From: Vreelandella subterranea
GTDB lineage: Bacteria > Pseudomonadota > Gammaproteobacteria > Pseudomonadales > Halomonadaceae
Assembly: GCF_900111305.1 (NCBI RefSeq)
Contig: NZ_FOGS01000014.1
Coordinates: forward strand, 1 to 64,000
DNA: 64,000 nucleotides
Reading direction: 5' to 3'
Part shown: positions 1-6,424 of the stretch, piece after piece
Layout: every line of letters starts with the position of its first letter
How positions within the stretch are numbered: position 1 is the stretch's first letter
Made by a program: the position numbers and the translations under genes
The notes under the pieces: model-generated
What the model was told of the DNA's origin: nothing
What the model saw: the letters and a program-made list of their open reading frames with translations, nothing else
The model's database searches: none

Positions 1-2
1 TA

Positions 3-155
3 GTAGAACCGGTGTTCGGTAATATTGGCACGACGAAGAGGCTGAGCCGCTTCAGCCTACGGGGCAAGAAGAAGGTGCAAGGTCAGTGGAAGCTCTACTG
101 TATGGTGCACAATATTGAGAAGTTAGCGAATTATGGTCACTTGGCCGCTTCATGA
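3..155 (+). pseudogene. IS1182-family transposase, C-terminal fragment cut by the window edge
   Basis: The frame beginning at base 3 encodes about 50 residues running VEPVFGNIGTTKRLSRF, then an LRGKKKV segment, then LYCMVHNIEKLANYG before a TGA at 153-155. This is the conserved end of IS1182-type DDE transposases (DDE_Tnp_1_6 type), whose catalytic Glu lies in the VEPVFGNI motif. The rest lies left of the window, so whether the element is intact cannot be judged. It abuts the toxin-antitoxin cassette array and may mark its left boundary. The family call is from remembered motif similarity. Confidence 0.75.
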
Positions 156-335
156 GGGGCTTTGAGCGGGTGATGTTGCTTTGTGAGCGCAAAATACAGT
201 ATTTAACGCGCTTTGGCTGGGCGCTCAAGTGGCTGAATGCCAATATTAGTATGACTCAGCCAGGTGGCTGGTTGAGCCAAAAAATTAGGACGCCAGGCGA
301 TAGAAGTGCTCGAAATCGGGTTTTTCTACAGCCTC
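156..335. other. Non-coding right end of the IS, with an imperfect palindrome
   Basis: No convincing gene is present. GCTCAA at 223-228 can pair with TTGAGC at 272-277, and GGCTGA at 231-236 with TCAGCC at 256-261, giving a bulged hairpin. It ends on a GTTGAGC heptamer (271-277) that fits the integron R' consensus GTTRRRY. It could be the IS terminal region, a decayed attC site, or an IS inserted into an attC. The 5' box reads GCTCAAG rather than the expected GCTCAAC, so a functional attC is doubtful. Confidence 0.4.
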
Positions 336-341
336 GTTATG
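270..341. repeat. 72-bp direct repeat, copy 1
   Basis: Identical to 1012-1083 except one base (C277 versus T1019). Each copy starts with a GTTGAGY heptamer and ends in GTTATG, two R'-like boxes 65 bp apart. The two copies bracket the first toxin-antitoxin cassette at a period of 742 bp. No open reading frame is conserved in it. Confidence 0.9.
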
Positions 342-648
342 GGGTAATCCGTTTCCGCCAAAAGCCTGGTTTTCTTGAGTGGTGGGCAAAAGCAACGACG
401 ATGAAAGTTTGGTTTCTTTCGATGGTTATGAGCGAGAAAGGGAATCTATAAAGAATGAGCTGTTTTGCTCCGGATTCTGCCGCTTTGTGGGGGACTGGAA
501 CCAGCGGGGGATTTGGTTCCTCAAGCAGCCTTATTGCTTGCTCAAATGCATCAATCAGGCGTTCTCCGAGCCCAACTTCCTCCTGCTCATACCAGGCAGC
601 GGCTTCTTCCAATTCCGCAGCAGCTTCCCTGCTGACACTTACTCTCAA
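337..648 (-). CDS. ParE/RelE-superfamily toxin of cassette 1
   Basis: A 103-residue basic protein with the ParE/RelE toxin pattern: an N-terminal EAAAELEEAAAWYEQEE helix, a central AFEQAIRLLEE segment and a C-terminal strand pair LILYRFPFSLITIE / FIVVAFAHHSRKPGFW. Such toxins inhibit gyrase (ParE) or cleave mRNA on the ribosome (RelE); the sequence alone does not say which. It starts at a TTG (648) behind an AGAGG, just after the antitoxin stop. Its TAA stop (complement of 337-339) lies inside the GTTATGG recombination box, so coding sequence fills the cassette to its edge. It is transcribed against the orientation of the array. Confidence 0.8.
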   Translation of the reverse strand: MRVSVSREAAAELEEAAAWYEQEEVGLGERLIDAFEQAIRLLEEPNPPLVPVPHKAAESGAKQLILYRFPFSLITIERNQTFIVVAFAHHSRKPGFWRKRITP

Positions 649-653
649 AATTA

Positions 654-890
654 TCAGCCTCTGATTCGATCTCTGGCGCGGGACAGGACTTCCTCTGCAT
701 CAAGCAGCTCTGCTTCTCCCGAATCAATCTTTTGGATTCTTCGGCGAATTTCACGGTCCCACGCTTCTGCAACACCTTCATCTGCAGGGCCGTCCAAGCT
801 TGCCACCAGATCTTTGGCCAAAGCGGCACGCTCCTGTTCGGAGAGCGTCATGGCAGCATTTCTGAGGGTTTCGAGTTCGAGCGCAGTCAT
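654..890 (-). CDS. Addiction-module antitoxin (Unstab_antitox / CHP02574 type) of cassette 1
   Basis: A 78-residue acidic protein starting MTALELETLRNAAMTLS and continuing ERAALAKDLVASLDG, then EAWDREIRRRIQKIDSGEAEL. This is the pattern of the short PF09720-type antitoxins partnered with ParE/RelE toxins. I chose the ATG at 890 because GGGG lies 6 nt upstream; a GTG at 914 would add eight residues. It lies upstream of and almost touches the toxin gene, the usual antitoxin-first order. The antitoxin is expected to bind and neutralise the toxin and autoregulate the pair. Confidence 0.8.
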   Translation of the reverse strand: MTALELETLRNAAMTLSEQERAALAKDLVASLDGPADEGVAEAWDREIRRRIQKIDSGEAELLDAEEVLSRARDRIRG

Positions 891-940
891 TTGATACCCC
901 GCGGAGATAGACACGAGTAAATGATGCAGGATGTTTCAAC

Positions 941-1019
941 CCATAACAAGTGGCAGCACTGTGACCGCTTTTCCGCCGCGCTGCGGCTCCAAACCGGCAC
1001 GTGTGACGTCGGGTTGAGT
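941..1019 (+). other. attC-like recombination site closing cassette 1
   Basis: R'' CCATAAC (941-947) is the exact complement of the cassette-1 start GTTATGG at 336-342. The arms GTGACCGCTTTT and AAACCGGCAC can pair around a central CCGCCGCGCTGCGG segment, ending on GTTGAGT (1013-1019), which fits GTTRRRY. The central block is recognisably related to that of the attC at 1661-1738. The stem is bulged, as is normal for attC sites, which are recognised as folded single strands. Confidence 0.6.
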
Positions 1020-1083
1020 CAAAAAATTAGGACGCCAGGCGATAGAAGTGCTCGAAATCGGGTTTTTCTACAGCCTCGTTATG
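1012..1083. repeat. 72-bp direct repeat, copy 2
   Basis: Second copy of 270-341 with one mismatch. It lies between the R' box ending attC-1 (GTTGAGT) and the R' box opening cassette 2 (GTTATGC). It therefore occupies the place of an extra 65-bp geneless unit, but I find no convincing R'' box inside it. It may be a mini-cassette, a decayed attC half or a relic of IS activity. Confidence 0.85.
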
Positions 1084-1156
1084 CAGAACGTTCGTCTTGA
1101 CGTACGTTCCCTAAGGCGTACACTTGGTGAAAAGTTGAACACGCAAGAGGTGCGTC

Positions 1157-1399
1157 ATGACCGGAATCACAGCAACAGAGGCGCGCAGCAACCTTTATCG
1201 GTTGATTGATGAAACTGCCGAGTCCCACCAGCCAATCGTCATCATGGGAAAGCGGAACAAAGCTGTCTTGGTATCCGAGGAAGACTGGTCGGCCATTCAG
1301 GAAACACTTTACCTGCTCGCCGTACCGGGCATGCGTGAGTCTATTCGTGAGGGGATGGATACCCCCGTGGATAAATGCGATGAGGAGCTGGACTGGTGA
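1157..1399 (+). CDS. yefM: YefM-family (Phd/YefM) antitoxin
   Basis: An 80-residue protein whose N-terminal half ITATEARSNLYRLIDETAES-HQPIVIMGKRNKAVLVSEEDW is the Phd/YefM DNA-binding fold. The acidic C-terminus (DKCDEELDW) is the part that wraps YoeB-type toxins. The ATG follows AGAGGTG closely. Its TGA overlaps the GTG start of the next gene, so the two are translationally coupled. It should neutralise YoeB and repress the module from upstream palindromes. It is the first gene of the second integron-type cassette, in the array direction. Confidence 0.9.
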   Translation: MTGITATEARSNLYRLIDETAESHQPIVIMGKRNKAVLVSEEDWSAIQETLYLLAVPGMRESIREGMDTPVDKCDEELDW

Positions 1400-1659
1400 C
1401 ATGGAAGTTGGTTTACACCAAGCAAGCTCAGAAAGATGCAAAGAAACTGGCCTTCAGCGGTCTCAAGCCAAAAGCCCAGGAATTGTTGGCACTGATAGAA
1501 GAAGATCCATACCGCAAGCCGCCTCCGTTTGAGAAGCTCATTGGTGATCTTGCGGGGGCCTATTCACGCCGCATCAATATTCAGCATCGTCTGGTTTACC
1601 AAGTGCTCGACGACGAACGGGTGGTGAAAGTTCTCAGGCTTTGGAGCCACTACGAATAA
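1396..1659 (+). CDS. yoeB: YoeB/Txe-family mRNA interferase toxin
   Basis: An 87-residue basic protein starting at a GTG that overlaps the yefM stop. It has the typical Txe/YoeB pattern: WKLVYTKQAQKDAKKL, then RKPPPFEKLIGDLAGAYSRR-INIQHRLVYQV and a final SHYE. The Glu, Arg and terminal His-Tyr used for ribosome-dependent mRNA cleavage in the E. coli protein appear conserved. Length matches the family. The stop lies at the edge of the attC that closes the cassette, leaving almost no spare DNA. Confidence 0.92.
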   Translation: MTWKLVYTKQAQKDAKKLAFSGLKPKAQELLALIEEDPYRKPPPFEKLIGDLAGAYSRRINIQHRLVYQVLDDERVVKVLRLWSHYE

Positions 1660-1660
1660 T

Positions 1661-1738
1661 GCATAACCAGCCGCTGTTGCCGGACAATTTTTCCACCGCT
1701 GCGCGGTTCCAAAATTGCCGCAAAGCTCCGCGTTATGC
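1661..1738 (+). other. attC recombination site closing cassette 2
   Basis: A 78-bp imperfect palindrome from GCATAAC (1661-1667) to GTTATGC (1732-1738), whose end heptamers are exact complements. The inner arms GTTGCCGGACAATTTT and AAAATTGCCGCAAAGC pair with bulges around a CCACCGCTGCGCGG loop segment. Size, bulges and end boxes match integron cassette recombination sites. It is the clearest of the three sites. Confidence 0.8.
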
Positions 1739-1792
1739 AGTCATTCCCATACCTCATTAACAAGCGTCACGTGACGCAATACGCTTTGTTTC

Positions 1793-2074
1793 ATGATCAA
1801 ATCCTTTGCTGACAAAAGAACCCAAGAACTTTACTCCAAAGGCAAGTCAAAGAAATTTCCTGCGGATGTTGCGCCGAGAGCAGCTGGAAAACTTGAATAC
1901 GTGGATCTGGTCGTACAGCTGGAGGATTTGAAAGTGCCGCCCAGCAATCGACTTCCCCTATTGTCCGGAAACAGGCAGGGGCAGCACGCAATTTCAATCA
2001 ATGATCAGTGGCGTATCTGTTTTCGTTTTGAAGATGGTGATGCGTACGAAGTCGAAGTGTGTGACTACCACTGA
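1793..2074 (+). CDS. higB: HigB/RelE-family toxin
   Basis: A 93-residue protein with the HigB pattern MIKSFADKRTQELYSKGKSK near the start and QHAISINDQWRICFRF then EVCDYH at the end, as in host-inhibition-of-growth toxins that cut mRNA on ribosomes. The toxin precedes the antitoxin, the reverse order typical of higBA. It begins about 60 nt inside the third cassette, 13 nt before higA. Length and motifs look intact. Confidence 0.93.
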   Translation: MIKSFADKRTQELYSKGKSKKFPADVAPRAAGKLEYVDLVVQLEDLKVPPSNRLPLLSGNRQGQHAISINDQWRICFRFEDGDAYEVEVCDYH

Positions 2075-2087
2075 GTGAGGTGATGAT

Positions 2088-2402
2088 ATGGCGATTCTTA
2101 ACACTACCGGTATGCAGCGCAAGCCCACCCATCCTGGTGAGATGCTGAGAGAGGATTTCTTGCCGGACTATGACCTGACAGTTGCAAGACTGGCTGAGTC
2201 TCTGGGTGTCTCGCGCCAGTCAGTTAATGAGCTATTGCGAGAACGTCGTGCTGTCAGCCCTGAAATGGCGCTCCGGCTTGCGCGTTTGTTTGGTAACTCT
2301 CCGGAGTTTTGGCTGAATGCACAGCGCGCTATTGATCTATGGACGGCAGCCCAGTCGGTGAAGGAAGAAGTTGATCGGATTAAGCCATTAAACGTTGCAT
2401 AA
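2088..2402 (+). CDS. higA: HigA-family HTH antitoxin
   Basis: A 104-residue Xre-type protein. KPTHPGEMLREDFLP is the classic HigA/VapI start, followed by a helix-turn-helix (LTVARLAESLGVSRQSVNEL) and RLARLFGNSPEFWLNAQ. It binds HigB and represses its own operon. Its TAA stop (2400-2402) falls inside the GCATAAC box of the next attC, so the cassette has no free 3' space. Confidence 0.93.
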   Translation: MAILNTTGMQRKPTHPGEMLREDFLPDYDLTVARLAESLGVSRQSVNELLRERRAVSPEMALRLARLFGNSPEFWLNAQRAIDLWTAAQSVKEEVDRIKPLNVA

Positions 2403-2466
2403 CCATGCCATGCACCGGATGTCAGACCCTCCGCTCCGCCGCGGTTTTGTCACCGGTGATGGCGGG
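2397..2466 (+). other. attC-like site with a missing R' box: end of the cassette array
   Basis: It opens with GCATAAC (2397-2403), the complement of the cassette-3 start GTTATGC. GCCATGCACCGGATGTCAGACC (2404-2425) pairs imperfectly with GGTTTTGTCACCGGTGATGGC (2443-2463). Where GTTRRRY should follow, the sequence reads GGGCCACTCACC. The last recombination box is therefore absent, which fits a deletion or a fusion of the array to the flanking chromosome. Confidence 0.6.
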
Positions 2467-2533
2467 CCACTCACCACTCATTGCCTCACAAAATGGAGAT
2501 GGTCACAAAATCAATGACTCTGATTCCATTGAT

Positions 2534-3355
2534 TTAATTTCCGTTTGCGATATTAACCGACTCTTCGATCTCCATTTTGAGACGACCGACCTTGTCGGTG
2601 GCCCACTCCTGTGCATCGTCACCAAAGACGAAACGGGCGGGTGGCTCGTTCGACATGCCGAGGGAGACGATTTGTTCTGCGAGCATGACCGGATCACCAG
2701 GCTGGTTATGATTGGCGGCGGCGATAAACGAGCGGAACTGTCGGGTCGCTTCTGCATAATCGGGAACGTCGATATCACCGTGCTCGGCTGATTTGTCGTC
2801 AAGGAAATCGGTTCGCAGCATGCCCGGCTCAACCACCATCGATGTGATATTGAGGGGTGCCAGTTCCTGTGCAAATCCCTCGATCCAGCCCTCAACTGCA
2901 AATTTTGACGATGCGTAGATGGATCCTCCTGGGTTGGCGAGCAGCCCGTTAACGGAGGAGATGGTGATGAGGAGGCCTGATTGGCGCGCACGCATGTGTA
3001 GCACCACAGCACGGGTTACGTTCATCGTGCCGAAGACATTCACCTCGAACTGACGCCGCACTTGTGCGCTGCTGATCGTCTCGAACCAGCCGAGCTGTGC
3101 TTGGCCAGCATTGTTGACCAACACGTCGATCGTGCCAACCCGATCCGCTGCCTCCTGTACCACGGCGACGGCCGCATCTTCGTCCGTAATATCGAGTGCT
3201 AGCGCGTGAAGTCTGCTGTTGGGTCCAAGTGCTTCCGTAACGTCGTTGGCAGACCGAGCCGTAGCGACGACGGTTTCACCAGCAGCAAGCGCCGCCCGGG
3301 CGATCTCCAGACCTAACCCACGACTTGCGCCCGTGATGAGCCAGTTTCTAGCCAT
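2534..3355 (-). CDS. SDR-family oxidoreductase
   Basis: A 273-residue classical short-chain dehydrogenase. TGASRGLG (8-15) binds NAD(P), NNAG lies at 81-84, and the catalytic Ser (SSVNG, about 133), Tyr147 and Lys151 (YASSK) are all present. The substrate cannot be read from the sequence. The ATG follows AGGGAG. It is divergent from a LysR-type gene across about 100 bp with an inverted repeat, a usual arrangement for a LysR regulator and its target. The gene begins the ordinary chromosome to the right of the cassette array. Confidence 0.88.
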   Translation of the reverse strand: MARNWLITGASRGLGLEIARAALAAGETVVATARSANDVTEALGPNSRLHALALDITDEDAAVAVVQEAADRVGTIDVLVNNAGQAQLGWFETISSAQVRRQFEVNVFGTMNVTRAVVLHMRARQSGLLITISSVNGLLANPGGSIYASSKFAVEGWIEGFAQELAPLNITSMVVEPGMLRTDFLDDKSAEHGDIDVPDYAEATRQFRSFIAAANHNQPGDPVMLAEQIVSLGMSNEPPARFVFGDDAQEWATDKVGRLKMEIEESVNIANGN

Positions 3356-3396
3356 GAGGTGCTCCCTATCTATAATGTTGTTACATAGTAGGCCCT

Positions 3397-3425
3397 CTAA
3401 TAAATCATGATAATCTGCTTATTAG
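3397..3425. promoter_or_regulatory. Inverted repeat in the SDR/LysR divergent intergenic region
   Basis: CTAATAA (3397-3403) and TTATTAG (3419-3425) form perfect 7-bp arms separated by 15 nt in the promoter region shared by the two divergent genes. This is a plausible LysR-family operator. Binding by the adjacent regulator is inferred from position only. Confidence 0.45.
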
Positions 3426-3453
3426 TTATAGGGTCTATAAGGAGAGCTAACGA

Positions 3454-4353
3454 ATGCGCCCAAGCCTGCTCGGCGATCTGGAAATTTTCCGCATCATCGC
3501 TGCTGAAGGCAGTTTTACGCGCGCCGCTAAGCGGTTGGGCGTTACTCAGTCGGCGCTCAGCCAAACGCTCAAGCGGTTGGAGGAAGACATTGGGATCAGG
3601 CTGCTGGCGCGCACGACGCGCAGTGTTTCGCCGACCCATGCCGGCGCCCGTCTGCTGACAAAACTGTCGCCGGCGCTTGATGAACTGACCAACGAAATCG
3701 AGTTGCTCGCCAGCCTGCGCGATGAACCGATCGGTACGGTCAGGGTGAGTGCCGGGAAACACGCGGCCGACACGATTCTCTGGCCAGCGCTGAGTTCTTT
3801 GATTCGACAGCATCCGGGTATTGACGTTGAGGTCTCCGTCGAAAACGATTTCGTGGACCTCATCGCGGGCAGGTTTGACGCTGGCATCCGACTGGGCGAA
3901 CGGCTTGAGAACGATATGGTGGCACTGCCAATTGGCCTTCAAATGCGGGTCGCTGTTGTCGCTGCGCCCTCTTATCTCTCGCAACACGGTACACCCAAAC
4001 AACCTTCCGAACTGTCCCAGCATGCCTGCATCAGCTTCAGAAATCGCAGCGGGGAGTTATCACCCTGGGATTTCGAAAAGGATGGCCGCAGCCTCACGGT
4101 CAAGCCTGGCCGAGGCCCCATTTTCAACGACAGCGATTTGATGGTTGCCGCGGCAGCCGAGGGGTACGGCGTTGCTTACATCCTTGAGGACATCGTTAGC
4201 AGGCAAATAGCGTCTGGTGCGCTGGTGCGTGTGCTGGAAGAGTGGTGTGAGCCGTTCGCTGGTTACTACCTCTACTACCCGAGTCGCCGACAGCAAACGT
4301 CCGCCTTCACACACTTCAAGAATGCACTGCGGGACGTGGTTTCGTTGAGTTAA
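3454..4353 (+). CDS. LysR-family transcriptional regulator
   Basis: A 299-residue protein with an N-terminal winged HTH (GSFTRAAKRLGVTQSALSQT, about 19-38) and a LysR substrate-binding domain with the VRVSAGKHAADTILWPAL start typical of the CrgA/PA0477-like subgroup. It ends FTHFKNALRD. An AAGGAGA lies just upstream of the ATG. Divergent from the SDR gene, which it probably regulates. Confidence 0.93.
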   Translation: MRPSLLGDLEIFRIIAAEGSFTRAAKRLGVTQSALSQTLKRLEEDIGIRLLARTTRSVSPTHAGARLLTKLSPALDELTNEIELLASLRDEPIGTVRVSAGKHAADTILWPALSSLIRQHPGIDVEVSVENDFVDLIAGRFDAGIRLGERLENDMVALPIGLQMRVAVVAAPSYLSQHGTPKQPSELSQHACISFRNRSGELSPWDFEKDGRSLTVKPGRGPIFNDSDLMVAAAAEGYGVAYILEDIVSRQIASGALVRVLEEWCEPFAGYYLYYPSRRQQTSAFTHFKNALRDVVSLS

Positions 4354-4396
4354 TAGGGTAAGGTTAGCGCGGGATGATGAGCCACAGGATGTGCCT

Positions 4397-5164
4397 ATGA
4401 CGACGATTGATACCATCAGATTTCCGCGACTCAAGCTCGGCTTGCTCCTGTTCCTTGCAGGCATACTCGGTGTAGTTGCCTTAACCGTTACGGTGCTTCC
4501 CCAGGTGTTGGGCGACGCGTCACTCCCTTTACCCTTGTGGTTGGTGTTGGCGGCGAGCATCGCGCAGAGCGGGCTCCTTGTCGCGCTTGTCGTGTGGTTG
4601 GGCGTGTTGCTGGCACCGAAGGTCGGCCTCAGTGCGCCCGCGTTTGAGGCAGCGGTAACCCGTCAGCCGGTAGCCGCAGCACTCCGACCCCAACTGTTCC
4701 CCGGGCTTCTTTGCGGGTTGCTGGGAGGGCTTGGGCTCTTTGCGATTGGCGGCTACGCCCCTGCGGAGCTTGCTGACGTGGAGCAGCCGTTTACCGTGCC
4801 ACTCGTCGCCCGGGTTCTCTATGGCGGTATCACGGAGGAACTGCTTTTACGGTGGGGGCTAATGACGGTGCTGGTTTGGATGGCGTGGCGACTCTTGCAA
4901 CGTCGAAAAGGGACACCACAGATCGTCTATATCTGGTTCGCCATTGTCGTAAGCGCACTCTTATTTGGCGCAGGCCACCTGCCCGCTGCTGCAGCCCAGG
5001 TCGGCGAGTTGACGGCTGACCTGGCAGTGTTCGTCGTCGGCGCGAACGCTGTCTTTGGGGTACTTTTCGGCTACCTGTTCTGGCGATACGGCTTGGAGGC
5101 GGCGATTGTCGCTCACGCCTTTGCGCATATGGTGAGCCATGTCGTTAGCATTGTAGTGGCATGA
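4397..5164 (+). CDS. CPBP-family intramembrane metalloprotease
   Basis: A 255-residue membrane protein with about six to eight hydrophobic segments. The CPBP (CAAX protease and bacteriocin-processing) motifs are visible: EE followed by LLLR (about residue 147), FGAGHLP (about 195) and a terminal HAFAH. These Glu and His residues form the membrane active site of this family. I chose the ATG at 4397 because AGGA sits 7 nt upstream; a GTG at 4391 would place the ribosome site too close. Substrate unknown. It follows the LysR gene but need not be co-regulated. Confidence 0.88.
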   Translation: MTTIDTIRFPRLKLGLLLFLAGILGVVALTVTVLPQVLGDASLPLPLWLVLAASIAQSGLLVALVVWLGVLLAPKVGLSAPAFEAAVTRQPVAAALRPQLFPGLLCGLLGGLGLFAIGGYAPAELADVEQPFTVPLVARVLYGGITEELLLRWGLMTVLVWMAWRLLQRRKGTPQIVYIWFAIVVSALLFGAGHLPAAAAQVGELTADLAVFVVGANAVFGVLFGYLFWRYGLEAAIVAHAFAHMVSHVVSIVVA

Positions 5165-5288
5165 GAATGCAGGGGGCGCCAGAAAGCGTCACACCTTTCG
5201 TTTTCACAAAAGGTGCACCGCTATCCGGCACCGCTGAACGCCGATGTTAAAGACGAACCGTTGTCCGCTCTGAGTCGATGACCGAAGC

Positions 5289-5319
5289 GCTTCTATCTCC
5301 AGATAGAAGCACTTTTTTT
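5289..5319 (+). terminator. Rho-independent terminator after the CPBP gene
   Basis: GCTTCTATCT (5289-5298) and AGATAGAAGC (5301-5310) form a perfect 10-bp inverted repeat followed by a run of seven T. Confidence 0.85.
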
Positions 5320-5354
5320 ACAACAAAAACTTACCTGCCGTAACCGAATCTTCC

Positions 5355-5552
5355 TTGTTATCGAACGTCGACGGTAACCTAGGCGATGCTAGCGTTGATC
5401 TTGAAAATCAGGACGGTACCGATCCGGTCTATGGTGTCGGTGCGCAGCTCAACTTCGACCCCTTCCTGGTCCGTGCCGAATACGAGCGCTACGACTTTGA
5501 CAGCGACTACAAGATCGATACCTTTACCGCGTCAGCCGGTTTCCGCTTCTAA
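5355..5552 (+). pseudogene. C-terminal fragment of an OmpA-like outer-membrane beta-barrel gene
   Basis: The final residues GVGAQLNFDPFLVRAEYERY and TFTASAGFRF have the alternating pattern and terminal aromatic Phe of an outer-membrane beta-barrel (OmpA-like or porin family). Only the last two or three strands are present, there is no signal peptide, and the frame upstream runs into the terminator of the preceding gene without similarity. A TTG at 5355 opens the frame but has no ribosome site. I read it as the 3' end of a gene lost by deletion, still followed by its own terminator. Confidence 0.65.
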
Positions 5553-5582
5553 CCGTCAATTTGTTTTGCCATGAACGATATC

Positions 5583-5614
5583 AGCGCCGGGGTTCGCCCC
5601 GGCGCTTCCGTTTT
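5583..5614 (+). terminator. Terminator following the beta-barrel fragment
   Basis: GCGCCGGGG (5584-5592), a TTCG tetraloop and CCCCGGCGC (5597-5605) form a perfect GC-rich hairpin followed by a T-rich stretch. Confidence 0.85.
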
Positions 5615-5797
5615 ATCTCACGCAACCCTCCTATACTTCCAGGCGGTACGCTGTCAGCGCGTTAAGGCGCTGGTCTAGCTCAGGCTCATAACCAATATCG
5701 GCCGCGTTACGATGCAACTTGCACTGATCGTGCTGTTATGAATGCCAACGTCTCTGGCAAATTGTCGCTGGCACATACAGTAAACAAGGGAGCGCCT

Positions 5798-6136
5798 ATG
5801 AACCTTCTATTCATCTGCAGCGAAAATAGGCTACGCAGCCCAACGGCGGAAAATGTCTTTTCAGCTTATCCCGGTATCCGGGCAATCGGCGCTGGCACAG
5901 GGGCACATGCGCAAACGCCCGTTTCCCGGGGCTTGATAGAGTGGGCTGATATCATCCTGGTGATGGAAAAGCACCACCAGGATGAGGTCGCCAGGAGGTA
6001 CAAGGACGCTTTGAAGGGGAAGAGGTTAGTCTGTCTGGATATTCCTGATCACTATGAATTAATGCAGCCCGAACTCATCAAATTGCTCAAGGAAAGGGTG
6101 CCAGAGTATGTGCGATTATCTTCCGTCGAAACATAG
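5798..6136 (+). CDS. Low-molecular-weight tyrosine-phosphatase-like protein (COG4551 type)
   Basis: A 112-residue protein beginning MNLLFICSENRLRSPTAE. The loop CSENRLRS keeps the Cys-X5-Arg phosphate-binding signature of low-molecular-weight tyrosine phosphatases. The C-terminal part differs from the standard family, and DIPDHYELM may supply the acid residue. An upstream in-frame ATG at 5738 exists, but only 5798 has a ribosome site (AAGGGAG). The substrate is unknown; it stands alone between a terminator and a peptide gene. Confidence 0.8.
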   Translation: MNLLFICSENRLRSPTAENVFSAYPGIRAIGAGTGAHAQTPVSRGLIEWADIILVMEKHHQDEVARRYKDALKGKRLVCLDIPDHYELMQPELIKLLKERVPEYVRLSSVET

Positions 6137-6424
6137 CTGGGGCTAGGCTGGGCGCGGCTATCACCACTTTGGCATCGATGATGTCGAATCTGGTTTGGCC
6201 TGAAATTGAGCTAGAGCATGCTGCATCGCTTAGGGCTGCGGAGAAAGCCCACTTTCATAGTTTTGAAGCCGTTGAACTCCATGCTCGTTCGGAGCGCTTG
6301 AACTGATTGCTATCGGCGCACTGGGAAACACTGCATAATCATTATTAACACTCACAAGGCTCGTGGGTTTTCCAATGCAATGGAAGGCAATATGGAAAAT
6401 ATCTCCAATAAAAAGAGGTCTATT

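Larger units (their letters stand above)
336..2466 (+). other. Integrase-less integron cassette array (CALIN) of three toxin-antitoxin cassettes
   Basis: Cassette starts are GTTATGG (336-342), GTTATGC (1078-1084) and GTTATGC (1732-1738). The downstream R'' boxes of the same cassettes are CCATAAC (941-947), GCATAAC (1661-1667) and GCATAAC (2397-2403), each the exact reverse complement of its own cassette start. That pairing is the hallmark of circularisable gene cassettes. Each R'' box opens an imperfect palindrome with a central segment resembling TTTTCC-CCGC-GCGG-TCCAAA. Each cassette carries one type II toxin-antitoxin pair. No intI, attI or Pc promoter lies in the window; the array may be the tail of a larger chromosomal integron to the left. 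Confidence 0.75.

Noticed and set aside
379..894. 171-codon plus-strand frame over the first toxin-antitoxin pair
   Set aside because: It is antisense to the ParE-like toxin and its antitoxin, has Ser-rich non-protein composition and no ribosome site.
2405..2791. 128-codon plus-strand frame after higA
   Set aside because: It begins inside the last attC and then runs antisense to the SDR gene; no similarity recognised.
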